Of a DNA stretch of 64,000 nt, positions 23,901-34,925 are shown piece by piece (position 1 is the first letter of the stretch; each line of letters opens with the position of its first letter). Below the pieces are notes generated by a model that was not told the origin of the DNA, did no database searches, and was given only the letters and a program-made list of their open reading frames with translations. The position numbers and the translations under genes are program-made. The DNA is from Phoronis australis (Eukaryota; Phoronida; Phoronidae): contig NMRA01000065.1 in assembly GCA_002633005.1 (NCBI GenBank), positions 1,097,276 through 1,161,275 of the forward strand, given 5' to 3'.

Positions 23901-26900
23901 GTACATATAAAGGCAAATGGAAAAACTTAAATTGCCCTCTAGTGGTAATCAGATCTGACCAAAATTGTGGTCATCCATCTTCAATTTCATAGGAACACGT
24001 CTGTCAAACTTCATGATAATCTTAATAAGGACATTTAGCAGCAGTTGTTTAAACCAATAGGAGACAAGTTGAGAATGAGAGGGTAGAAGCTAAATCACTG
24101 ATGAACGAGTCTCTTGCCCGCCAACACCTGCAGATACTGAATCATTCAAAAGACCTGGTAGTTGCAGATAAGTCAGAGAATGAGGGGACAGTCACACAAA
24201 TTTTAACAAAAACTTAAGGATAACTCCAACCTTATTCACAAAAATTGGCCATTTTTACAATATTTCACGTGTCTAGCAAAATACCTTATCTTCACTTTCG
24301 GTGAACTTAAATACAAAATATATACCGCATAGCGAGAAAAAAAGATTTAGCAGAACCACCTTGGAAGGGCACAATCCCGTGGATATTTGTTTACTACTTA
24401 TCCAAGGTCAGGTACAGAACAGCTTTGTATACCCTCTGTCCTTTCATTCACAAAGTTGCCGTAACATCTAGTCAATGAAGTACACTCATGATAGAATGGT
24501 GCTGGGGGAAAACAAAGACGTAGTTTTGATTCTAAGGGAGTTGTGCGTCTACATGCATACGACCGTTGGCACTGAGAACGAATGTTACGAGTCACCTCAG
24601 GCCTCTGTGGTCATGAGCACAACAAGTTCTGAAAAGAGATAAACTCTCACCCTAATTCCTTCATTCAATTAATAAATTGACATTTCGATGTTTCGATCTC
24701 ATGCTAACAACATGCTTTAAAATCACTGATTCGATTTTTGTTATCAGTCTCCCAGCACATGACGTGTAAGAGGCTATGTGTATAACAGTGAACTGTGACC
24801 TACTTAGAAAGTACCGTATTCGCCGTAATAACCGCTATGCCCCTATTAGGGTCCCCCACGCGTTTTCAGACTTTGCTAAAATAAGCGCCCAGTCCATGAA
24901 CGTGTACGTGCGAAAAATACCTTACCTACATTCCTAAAATTCTACAGTAACGTCTTCAATTTATCAATAATATCTGACAGTCCTGAAAAAATCATTGTGC
25001 GCAGAATTTGTAGCCCACGAGTCTCGCCGTTATGTCAGTATTTAGCCGTGGCTATACACTTCAAACTTCCGCCATGCCTCAAAACAACAAAACTTCTGTT
25101 GATATTGCGAGGATCAACGGTCTGGCATTTCAGAACAAAAGTAGTGTACTTGTCTACGGGATTGCTTTGTAGATATTTCCCGCTTTCAACAGGAATCCAA
25201 ATTTCTTTGTGCACCTGAAAACCGCGAATCAAAGACTAACAAACAGCTTGGCCAGTGTTAAAAGCACGTGGCCAGGAAGCGCGCGCTACATACATGAACC
25301 TGTCATCAAAGGCATTAGTCGGGTAATATCCATTCATGAAACGGGTAGCATAACATCGGCAAGAAATGAATATTGGCATTAATTTTCGACAATTTCGCAT
25401 TCTATAAAAAAATTTTACGTTATTTTTAAAATGAATTGTTTGATTAACCATGATTGGTGTTTTTAAGCCAAAAATCCGATAAAATAACAATTGACAGTGA
25501 ATGCCTACACACCCTTACACCGAAAAACAACTCACGGTCAGATAGTCACATACGCATCCAGCCACACGGCGACTAATATGGGCCTTACTGAGACAAATGT
25601 TAAACATTTTTAGCGCATGACAGACCTGCAAGTGCTGAATGAATTAAACACACTCTGGTTTAGGCCTACTGCTTTTGCAAATTTCTTTAGATACAATGCG
25701 CATCTAGTTTGTTAGATTGCATGGCTCTGGCCAAAAGACGGTCTCTGCTCTGGCAAATGAACTCTGGTGACACGCACGCACTCGCTTACTCACAAATGCA
25801 GACAACTTCAAAACAAACGTCACGTGACAACAACATGTGTGTTCATCCAGACATTTTTCTCATGTTGCCGTTCATACATGTAGGTGGCACGATATCAGCA
25901 AAGATTTGTACTTAAACCTGCCGTGATCCCGGGAACTTAAAAATCTTAGAGACGCCAAACTTGGAAAACTTAAGGAGTATTTCAGGTAATTTGCTTGACT
26001 TGAAACTGTATTTTTATTCAAGCATTCAAGTCGCCATATCGACGATTGCGAGGCAGGCAGTCGGCGAGTTTTCGCTCTGGGATTTCAGCACAATTTCCAA
26101 TCTGTAAAATGATTGTAATTTAGCAGCAAAGTTTGATAGCAATGCACCACGGTTTTGTAGGAAGTCTTTCATAGATTACAGATAAGTCACAGAGTGTAAA
26201 TGTAATGAATCTTAGCTTGCGATTTCACCCGTTTTGGAGACCGGGTTTCAACGGCCTTGGGTTATAATAAGCGCCCCCCCTGGGCGCTTATTACGGCGAA
26301 TACGGTAGGTGGTAAACAACAGTAAAAGTTGGCTGAGAACAATAAGTCTGTTTGAGGCTTTGAGGATAATTAAGTTAATTACGCACTGCAAAACCAGTTG
26401 ACATTGTGAGTGAACGTTCAAATAGCTAACATAGTTAACGCTTATATAGGTTATGTGTACCGAAAACAAGTTTTCACCGAGAACCGAAGACTTTGAGACT
26501 TTCACTCGTCCCAGTTTAATCGGCATTTTCTCAGCTTCGACAAATCAACTTTATTTGAAATTAGGAACACTAGTTCTCGAAAACAGCTTGGTGGATTTCG
26601 CTGAAACTTTCCAAACTTAATATTCAGTCATCAATCTCAAAAACACTTTTAGGATTTTCAATATAAAGGCCTAGTTTTTGCGTAATGTGACAAAGACGAA
26701 TAAGACTTCAATTTTTTACAAAAATACCTTACATTTTGCGAGTTGATTTGTCATAGAAACCAAACGAACAGACTTTAGATTTTAGTAGAACAGACAGCTG
26801 GTTCACCAGATAATTCTTCATTCATTTCAAGCAGGCCTATTCAATGTAATTTGTTTCATAAAAATAGCCACTAGACTTGTTTTACATATCTGAGTGCCCA

Positions 26901-29900
26901 TATTAGTGGTTGACATGTACGTAGTATAATCATAACTCAGATATAAAACAACAGATTCATAGGCAACATTCCGCAGTTGGCAAGTGTGCTTTGTTTAGTC
27001 TGTCTTCGGAGGTCATAATCAAGGTCACCACTAAAGTACTGACCACTGAGGTTAGGCTGGTGTTGCTTCATCAAAATCACTACCTTTGAAATGTTAATTT
27101 GAAAGGTTACAGTAGGACTCCGAATATCGACTTGTTACGTGTGTCTGTCACAGTGCCGGCTCGACCATCGGCAATCACTGGATACGAAATTCTCGGCTAA
27201 ACTGTTACAGTTACAGCTCAGTAGGTTTCTTGGTCCCCTAAATATTTTAGTAAAACGTTCGTTTTGCTTTGAGAGAAGAATTGTTATTCATTAAGGATTT
27301 TTACTATTATTTTTAACCGCATTTGTGCAGTTTTTGTCGACGCTGATGTCAACTCTGAGGCTCGTAAGATTTGCGTTGACTTCTGAAACATCCACGGGCG
27401 GTTTACATGTCAGGTGTCCTCGACTTAAATTTTCACCCCGTTCCCGTTGGAATCTTTTCTGAAGGCTGTTGCCTTTTGTCTTTGTCATGTCGAGATTCAT
27501 ATGGAAGATAATGTTCGCCAAAGTCTGCGTGAATATCAGTTCGCATACCAGTCTTGCTTGACGAAGCCATTCTCTGATGTCGGACTTCCGCATCACGTGA
27601 CATCATAGGCGGAGCGATCTTCTGCTGGCGTAAGGTCAATTGTTTCATCCAAATGAAAACACATTCGACTAAGCCCATGAATACTGACTAGCTCACTTAA
27701 ATTTGAGACAAGGCCATTGAGCCATTGTGCCGAGAACTGTGCTGGAGACTGGGGTGAAAGATTCACACATTCTCCTCCACTTGTGTGCAAATACTGTTAG
27801 TGCACCAGTTTCCTAATGTCCTGCAGAAGTCGATTACTTTGAAATCAACTAGATTGTGACATCCAAAATGACTCAAATTGCCTATCATGTAGAAAATAAA
27901 AACATTTTATTCAAAGAAGCATGATGCAAGGCTTCTGGAATACACCAGCTTCTGTGAGACACATGTCTGCCACACACTGTCTTGTCTTCCAGCAAATGGA
28001 GTCTAATACATGCTTCTTTTAACCTATCCAGTACCTGACCCTGTACTAATCGCAGATCTTCAAATGATGTTCGACCAGGCACATGGAGAAGTGCTCGTAG
28101 ACAGAAAAGTTCAATGCCTTTTGGACCTGCAGAGTAAACACGGCCAATAAAATTCTTACCCCCTTTTTTCCTATAATGAAGATGAAGTTTTGAACCAGTA
28201 ATTGGGATTTGTAATCAATTATTTACAAAAACGTATTTTCAGACTTGAGTTGTTTTTTAGTGAATGGCTGTAAAAGAATAAAGAAATATGATTAAGTAAA
28301 ATAGGGCCATCCTAGATGGTGACAGCATTCTCGTTTGTCCTGGAGATAAGATTGTGACCTTGGGTACATTTTCATAGATCCTGTCGGGGACCGGCGAGGT
28401 GTATAGCCATGGAAATATTCGATTTCAACCGTTCAATAAATACAGGAATTGAACAGTTATCTTCAAGAAAGGGAATTCTATTGGGTTCAAAATTAACCTG
28501 ACAAACTTGTTTTACCCACTCGCTTTGCATTTTCTTGTCTCTCATTGATGTCCAGTTTATCAAACATTATCACATCAGAGTAATGCAGCCCACAGCAGGG
28601 CAGTAATACTTTGTTAGGATTGGAAAGATGAATGTTGCCAAGAAAACCTTACAAAGAAACAACAACAAAGACAATGTGAAACTCCAATGACAAGAAAACG
28701 AGGTAGCAAATGTGCCTGACTGATGCTTATGGCATTGTGGGTAAATACAGCTGGATTCGAGTGTCGCTGTATAATCCCGCACACCCACCTGGTAGCCATT
28801 TTCAGTTGATATCTCGATGTTCTCCATGACCAGTTTTAACCTGTTGCTTCAACAGGTTTGCAGATGCTCCCGACAGGTTTGGGTAACCTGCAACATACAG
28901 GCTTTGTGTTTGCCAATAACAAAGAATGCGGCTAGATCGAATCCCGAGTTACGTCTTTCTGACAGGTTTGGATTTTCAGTTGTGGAGAACACTAACTATG
29001 TAGCATGTCAAACATAAAATGAAAGTGTCACACATGAAAACATGAGTGCAATTCTACATGTGATAAACCTTATTTGATAACTTGAAAACTGTTTCGTAGA
29101 AAATAGGTCACGAAACATCTTACTTTGGACAGTCTTGGTAGCATACATTATGGTTACCGTGTTTAGTGTGGTGTCATTAGGTATCTACTTGTTGTGAATT
29201 AGAAACAGTAAACATTATTTTTATTTAAACTGCTTATTTGTTGTACAACTTATTGGTGTCCAAAATGTTTTTCTAACATCAATCCTCAATTCTGACAATG
29301 AGAGTAGCGACTTTTGTTATCTTCTGGTTTCTTCTCAAAATGACATAGACCATTCAAACTCCATCAAAAGACCCTCTTTTTCAATTCCCTTTCTGCGCAG
29401 TAATAATCACTATTTCGTGCTACATACCTGGGAAGCCGATGAGTCCGACACCGTGTATTCGGCATGCTTTATCAGAGTGAACCATGTTTAGCGGTCCGTG
29501 TGTCGTGTTTGTGAGTCCATGACTGTATATTTTGGATTAATGAATCGTGTTTTGCGAGTCCGATCCCGTGTATGTGAGTCAGTGAACAGAGTTTGCAAGT
29601 ACGCGAGTAGTGCTTTTGCGTCCAACACCATGTTTAGCAGTCTGTTAACCGAGTAGTTCTGTATTAAAATGGCTGCTATACAACGACACTACTTTCACTG
29701 AGACTCACACTTACAACATGAAACAAAAAGTTTTAGCCATTATAAGAAAGAACCAAGGTATGCTATTCTGTAAAAGTCCAATGAGGCAAAGCCTTGATAT
29801 AGGCACCAGTTTCAAAATGTTCAGCCAAGTAATGACTTTCATCTCGGTTGATCAATGGGTAAGCACCTGACCTGATGCGGGCCTACCCGAGCACTAGTTT

Positions 29901-32900
29901 ACAATTGAATTTGAACCCAAAATGCAAAAATGTGGTGATCGTCCTCTATTTATGACCATAATATTTCAGAGCAGGACTGATTCCTCAACAGAAATCACAG
30001 AACAAATGCTGAAATGAATGATTAAATTGGGAAACATGAAACCTTTCAACAGTTGACCCAGTGGGCTGGTACAGACAAAACCAGGAAAACTCCAGTATGG
30101 CATTACATGGGCATCAGTTTGCTTTTTACAAAAATGGGCAAAAAGTGGACCTATCTGCACTAAAGATTGGAATAAAGGTTGAGATCATGGCCACTTACCT
30201 CTAATATAAAAGTACTTTTAATGAGAATAAGCGAGGAACTCGCAGTCCTTAGTCACAGAAGTTTTAAAGTATGTGCTGCTGCAAAACACTGCGCTTAGTT
30301 TTCCGTCATGGGAACGAAAGGGAAGCAAGAGTGGGGTAGGGGCGGGTGTCTGCGCAGCCGCTTTTGAGTTGTTATTGCCCAACTGACTCGAAGCCAACAT
30401 CCGGATCTCCTTTGAGCATTTAGATTATTTATTATTGTTTATGCAGTTTGTGTGTACATATCTTTGTCTTTATTTCCGTATTTGCAATTTTAGCTTCTTC
30501 ATGTTGTGCCTTATTTTGTAAAATGTCACTAATTATTTTAAACTGAGTGGCATTGTATGCATAGGTGATTAGAGTGAGCCACGTGAGGCCTTTGCTTGTA
30601 CTGGATTTTGTACGAGAATTGCTTTCATGAACATCTGTGATTATGCCTAGCTATGATTTGAACAGGGTAGTTTGAGCTGCGATTTTAAACTTGGAAGTCC
30701 TAAGTGTATGTAAGATTTTCAATGTTAAGAATACATATATTATATGAATCTATCAGCAAAATATTTACCAATATACATTTCAGACGCCAGTAGTGATGAA
30801 TCCAAATGGGAAACCATTCACATTAGCTGCAACAGTCATGTGACCACACCGCCGTTGAAAACTGCAACGACAACTGATCCTGAAGGGGCAGGTGTCACTA
30901 CAGGTCAGTTATTGACCAAGCATCCAGTGTCCACTAGTGAAGGTACTTCTACAGACACCTCTAACACTCGCGGCATGCACTCTCACACGGCACTCCCAGG
31001 TATATTTACTGGTTTTATAACACATAAAACAGTAAAATTACGGCAGTGGGAGAAACTGCACTGGGAATGTGTCACAATTTGGATGGGGTATAAACTAGTA
31101 TGGTGATGAGAAGTTAGAACATTCAGTAGTCACCACGATAAGTAATGGGACATATCTAACAAAGGAACAGCGGATTTGCTATGCTCGTTAGTTCTATTTT
31201 CTTTTGCTGTAGTTGACTGATTTTTGCCATTCAACTTTCAATGACAGTTTTAGTTTTTACAGTTTCTAAAATGGTCAGGCACGAGCTGCTCTACCTCAAA
31301 ACCTGGTGACAAAGTTGTCAGCCTGGTGTCGATTTGTTGCGTATCAGTTGCATTAACGCAGATATTTGTGCCGAGTGAAGTTGCTCTGCATCAGCTGCCT
31401 GCACAGCACCACCTTGTATAGTGTAGTGTAGAGAAACAATACTGATATACAGAGCAATCGGGAGGATTAAGGTTATCTCAAACTTTATTTAGTGGCCTCC
31501 ATTCTAATTTGTATATCAAAAAAGATCAGGCTTTGTCAACTGGTAAAAGAAAAAAGATCAGTGATTATAAAAATATATTTTATATTATGCGCCATTTTCA
31601 TTATTACATCGATGCCTTTTTATTCAAAATTTCATTTTTAAGAAAGATACATTCAAAGCTGTATAAACCCTCGGTCGATTTTATTGAAACCTTTTTTAAA
31701 TGAAAACTTCACCAGTTACCTCAAAAACGCTGTAGGGAATTTTTTATTAGCTTTTTAGTTTAGTTTCGTTTCTATGACAAACTTTCAAAACGTAAGGCAT
31801 TGTTGCAAAAACAGCAGTTATGTTCCTCTTGGTTACACTAAAAAAAACTAGGCCTTTATATCGAAGATATTAACAGCGTTTTTGAGATGAATAAATATTA
31901 AGCTTGGGAAGATTCAGCAAAATCTACCTAAACGTTTTCGTGAACTCGTGCTCCTAAGTTCAAATTAAGTTAATTTGGCGAAGCCAAGAAAAAGCCGATT
32001 ACGTAAGTTGGGACACGTGAGAATCTCAAGGTCTTTGGTTAATTATTCGGTGAAAACTTGTTTTCGGTCAATATGACCTATACATTCCTTAACCATGTTC
32101 GCTATTTTAACATTCACTTGTACTGTTAACGGAATTTATAGTTTATAATTAACTTATCATTAAAACGTTTCAATATTGTTTGTGGGGTTTCCTGCACCTT
32201 ATGTTATCTAGGTCAGAAGGCGGAGTCAACAGTAAGTAGGCCAACAGTCCACTGTATATATAACACCCACCGGGAGGATGACTTAATAAACCAAGTATGA
32301 AATGGACAATAGAAACCGAGTCGGTGATAAATGCTCACCGTGAGGATGAGATCAGAATGGCGAAATGTCTGATAACCAATCAAATTAATGAATTTCTGGA
32401 AGGATTTATCGTTTTTTAACAACTTGCTAGGTTAGTGAACACTTAGTCATGGAGGCTTGCGGCAACTTGGATCATTCGTTTTCAACAGTCATATGCATGT
32501 AGACGCACAACTCCCTCAGGATCAAAACTATGTTTCGTCTTTGTTTTCCATGGCATCTTTCTATCATATGTACACCTTGTTGACTCAATATCATGGCGCA
32601 CACTCTGAATGAAAGGACTGGGAGTACATACAAAGGTGATCTATGCCTGGTGGCAGAATCGGATAAGTAATAAACAAATTTACACGTGGTTCCAAGGTGG
32701 TTCTGCTAAATATTTTTTCTCGCTACACAGCATATATTTCGAATTTGAAGTTCCTCGAGAATGAAGATAAGGTATTTAGCTAGACATGTGAAATATTGTA
32801 AAATCGGCCAATTTTTGTGACTAAGATTTGAGATATCCTTAATGGCAAGAGATTGAACAGACAGAATTATGAATCATGACGTTTCTCTGTATGTGGAATC

Positions 32901-34925
32901 ATTATTTTGTCGGATGACAAAAAGCATATACTACAATAATATTCTAACTAGCTCATCAGCAGATAAGGTAAAATTTCTTGTCAACAAAGTTTAACTCCTT
33001 CCAAAAAGCACAAGACCAGCTGACCTGAAGGCATAGATAAATAATCATTAGGTTCACTAACATAATAATAATTTGAAAATAATCACACACCGCCAGCCTA
33101 ATTCAATAGATCATAGTCAAGTTAACAAATCTTCCTCACATGCAGCTTCCATGATTGTTCATTACTAGCGTCCTCGATCTTTTTCTTACAAGCTCCTAGT
33201 TCTTTCCTCATCAACCTAAATGAAGGTCGTGTACCGCAGGAACAGTATTCAAACACACTGTCAAAATGCCTGTTGTCTTTACAGAAACGCTAATTGTATG
33301 TACCTAATGATCATACAACCACTGTACAATGCATATCATTCTGGATAACTAAAATGAACACCTGATCATTTCAGACAAAGTCATGTGGGCAGTGATTGGT
33401 GGTGTTTTATTTGTTATCGTCATTGTAATCGTCATTGCCATTATATGCTACAGGTAAGTGTATCACTTGAAACATTGTCAGGGGTCTTTAATTCATAAAT
33501 TCAGTCTTAACGTTATGTAGGACCCTAGAAAAATAGCCAAATTTAGCAACTTGGGGAAATCAGATGTCGGAAATTATTGATTGGATTCACAAAAAACTTT
33601 CAGATACTATGCTTAATGCAATGTACTCCAAAATGCTGTTAAGAATTTTCAAAATAACCCACTTTTGCAACAAGAGGGGCTTACAAAGCAGGACTTTGAT
33701 GATATTTAAGGAAAAAATAAAAAAGCTGCAAAAACAAGATTGGACTAACTTAGAAAACTGTAATAGCATTTTTAGACTTTATCTCTTATTAAATTCAATT
33801 TGGTCTCATAATTGATATTGTTATGCTATGAAAGTACATTCCCGTTTTGCTAAATTTTACTAACATGACCCAAGTGGTTGCAGATTGATATAGGACAACC
33901 TGTAACTTATTTTACATTATATTTGAATTTACTTTTGTGACAACAGGTGGCTTATACAATATAAAAAATGCCTGTACAATTATTGGTCTTGGACATGGTT
34001 GACTTGATAAGTATACCAAAATTACATGCAAGATATGTAAATGTTTAGTAGGTCACTTAACAGCCACATGAGATGAGAGCTCTATTACAAGAACATTAAG
34101 GATCCAACGTTTGAGGAAAATAGGTTGTTCCACTGTGAAGTATAACCGGTGTATTCAAATATTTAGCATTGCCAACTGACCAAGTAACAAATTAAAATTC
34201 ATTTCTTGTATTTCTCCTGGTCATGGTTTGACAGAAATTACACGATGAAGGATGCATTTGGTGTCAGCTAAGTTGTTACAATGAGCCAAAATTAAACTTT
34301 TCAAATATAACATGACGATGGAAAATGTGTTCCCAGTTTAAATACAAAACGTCAACTTTGACCAGTATACAAGTAGATTTAGGAATTGAATTTACTGATA
34401 TGAAACAGATGGACAGTGTTAACTGAAGACGAGATCTATTTCAGAAAACGGCGCAGGAAACCCCATAAAGAGAATGCAGTACGTTTCAACAATGACGACA
34501 ATAAAGTGTCCTTCGGTGATGAGGAGGACTACCCCGAAGACCATACATATGCCGAAGTGTCGGATCACCAACAGGGTGCCAACACTGCTCTGAAACAACT
34601 AAGGAATCCTCATAAACATAATGAATACTCGTATGCATATAGTAAGGTTCCCGATGACAATAAGAATACAACAGACTTACAGGGAGCGTACGCGTATGCA
34701 GATGTCCCACGCAATGACAAGAATTACTCACACGCACCAGACGAAGGTACAACAAACCAGCCAGTCAATTCAAGTACTGATGCACCAACATATGCAGCGG
34801 TGAACAAACCATTGAAAAATAACCAAGATGAACTGATTGAAAATAGCCTATACGAGGCTGACGTCACTGCAAGGGACACAATTCCAGCAGATGTGGAATT
34901 GGTTGAAAATGATATATATGAGTAA
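14936..34925 (+). CDS. gene 1: SUEL lectin-CUB single-pass receptor with YxxV tail
   Basis: Six exons: 14936-15017, 19026-19322, 23071-23430, 30784-30999, 33375-33453, 34445-34925 (504 residues). The ATG (ACCATGA context) starts a signal peptide (MKLNTGLFHLLTTLWWLYWG). Residues 28-126 are SUEL/rhamnose-lectin-like, with 8 Cys and YGK plus CPGATKT blocks. Residues 127-246 are CUB-like (NFVSPGFP, EDC, final beta strand FWFLIRG). Residues 247-318 form a Thr/Ser-rich stalk. Residues 322-344 are a Val/Ile transmembrane helix followed by RKRRRK. The tail has YAEV (380), YSKV (410), YADV (429), YAAV (461) and ENxxYE twice (481, 503). All joins are GT..AG and in phase. Inferred role: cell-surface recognition receptor signalling through SH2/PTB adaptors. 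The introns are full of transposons, and exon 1 lies 4 kb away, so it is the least certain exon. Confidence 0.8.
16095..17409 (+). mobile_element. TA-flanked TIR DNA transposon, copy 1 (in gene 1 intron 1)
   Basis: The left end CTGTATTCGCCCTAATAACC and the right end (reverse complement CCGTATTTGCCCTGATAACT) form terminal inverted repeats. TA lies on each side, as expected for a Tc1/mariner-like insertion. Length is 1315 bp with no transposase frame, so it is non-autonomous. Internal sequence is shared with the inverted copy at 24814-26305, for example a 'gttaaattacgatcattttaca' block. Confidence 0.8.
18062..18187. repeat. minisatellite, 3 exact-length 42-bp units
   Basis: Three 42-bp units starting at 18062, 18104 and 18146 (CACATTCCTGTCTACATCYT and so on to TTTCTGAG) with one or so base differences. 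The repeat is a multiple of three and open in both directions, which creates repetitive frames that are not genes. It lies in gene 1 intron 1. Confidence 0.9.
19650..22110 (-). mobile_element. decayed L1/Tx1-type LINE, interrupted by another LINE
   Basis: Read on the minus strand from 22110: a post-polymerase segment (IRLGKMSVIKLLLLPKLIHL), then YSQWFK..GI and FCIRYGFSPPF (about 21610-21450), then ETDLGID and TRLRWFQ (about 21310-21207). The element resumes at about 20000 with VPQDVAHLYYCGLTRSFW and the terminal domain KSHIYWQRLKN. This is the order expected of an L1/Tx1-like ORF2 C-terminal half, with frameshifts and stops. It lies antisense in gene 1 intron 2. Confidence 0.7.
20020..21205 (-). 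mobile_element. second LINE fragment nested in the L1/Tx1-like copy
   Basis: The minus-strand frames read VNLKETKVAVFRN, then PHYKYLGLLITPKVSW, LPPSIAFHLFDKMVYPSLCY with GAEIWG, and GECGRFPLFTKY. This is the end of the polymerase and the adjoining region of a widespread invertebrate LINE type. The surrounding sequence on both sides is the other LINE, with the junction near 21205, so this copy inserted into it. Stops and frameshifts show it is dead. Confidence 0.7.
24215..26790 (+). repeat. left arm of a large inverted duplication (gene 1 intron 3)
   Basis: Blocks at about 24220-24600 and 26430-26780 match, in reverse complement and mirrored order, 32450-32850 and 31740-32090. Shared phrases include CACAAAAATTGGCC, GTTGTGCGTCTACATGCATA, ACCGAAAACAAGTTTTCACC and ATATAAAGGCCTAG. 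The arm carries the 1492-bp TIR transposon at 24814-26305; without it the arms have about equal length (1.1 kb). It may be two inverted copies of one older repeat family. Confidence 0.65.
24814..26305 (-). mobile_element. TA-flanked TIR DNA transposon, copy 2 (in gene 1 intron 3)
   Basis: The left end CCGTATTCGCCGTAATAACC and right end GCTTATTACGGCGAATACGG are inverted repeats with TA on each side. Its interior is the reverse complement of copy 1 at 16095-17409 with indels, so the two copies face opposite ways in the same gene. There is no transposase frame. Confidence 0.8.
27885..28150 (-). mobile_element. Helitron helicase remnant
   Basis: The minus-strand frame reads YSAGPKGIELFCLRALLHV then PGRTSFEDLRLVQGQVLDRL and LLEDKTVC. 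The 'RxLL.hV.G.tSFEDLR.v.g......F..aC...gLLEDD' pattern is characteristic of the Pif1-family helicase of Helitron transposons. Both neighbouring regions are broken by stops. Further minus-strand frames at 27290-27800 may be more of the same element, but I cannot show it. Confidence 0.6.
29430..29660. repeat. degenerate short tandem repeat
   Basis: Loosely repeated units of about 28-32 bases built on 'gagtccgatcccgtgt(at)ttg'. They have diverged and are non-coding. They lie in gene 1 intron 3. Confidence 0.5.
31740..32850 (-). repeat. right arm of the inverted duplication, with empty transposon site
   Basis: Reverse complement of the 24215-26790 arm, lying in gene 1 intron 4. It lacks the TIR transposon. 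Around 32240, the position equivalent to the insertion site is continuous ('ggactgttggcctactta' on the minus strand versus 'gaactgtgacctacttag' just before the transposon). Confidence 0.6.
33506..33880 (+). repeat. interspersed repeat copy A (gene 1 intron 5)
   Basis: Starting about 50 bases after the membrane exon, this block matches 48141-48500: both run from 'tcttaac.t.atg.aggaccctaga' through 'gattggattcayaaaaaa' and 'aaaactgtaa(t/c)agc(a/g)ttttt' to 'acatgaccca'. The short frame in it has no family support. Confidence 0.6.

Noticed and set aside
33564-33815. 83-codon frame in gene 1 intron 5
   Set aside because: It lies within an interspersed repeat whose second copy (48141-48500) is not open in the same frame.
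34548-34922. Calling the gene 1 tyrosine motifs true ITIMs
   Set aside because: The -2 position is not I/V/L/S in any of the four YxxV sites, so only 'ITIM-like' is justified.
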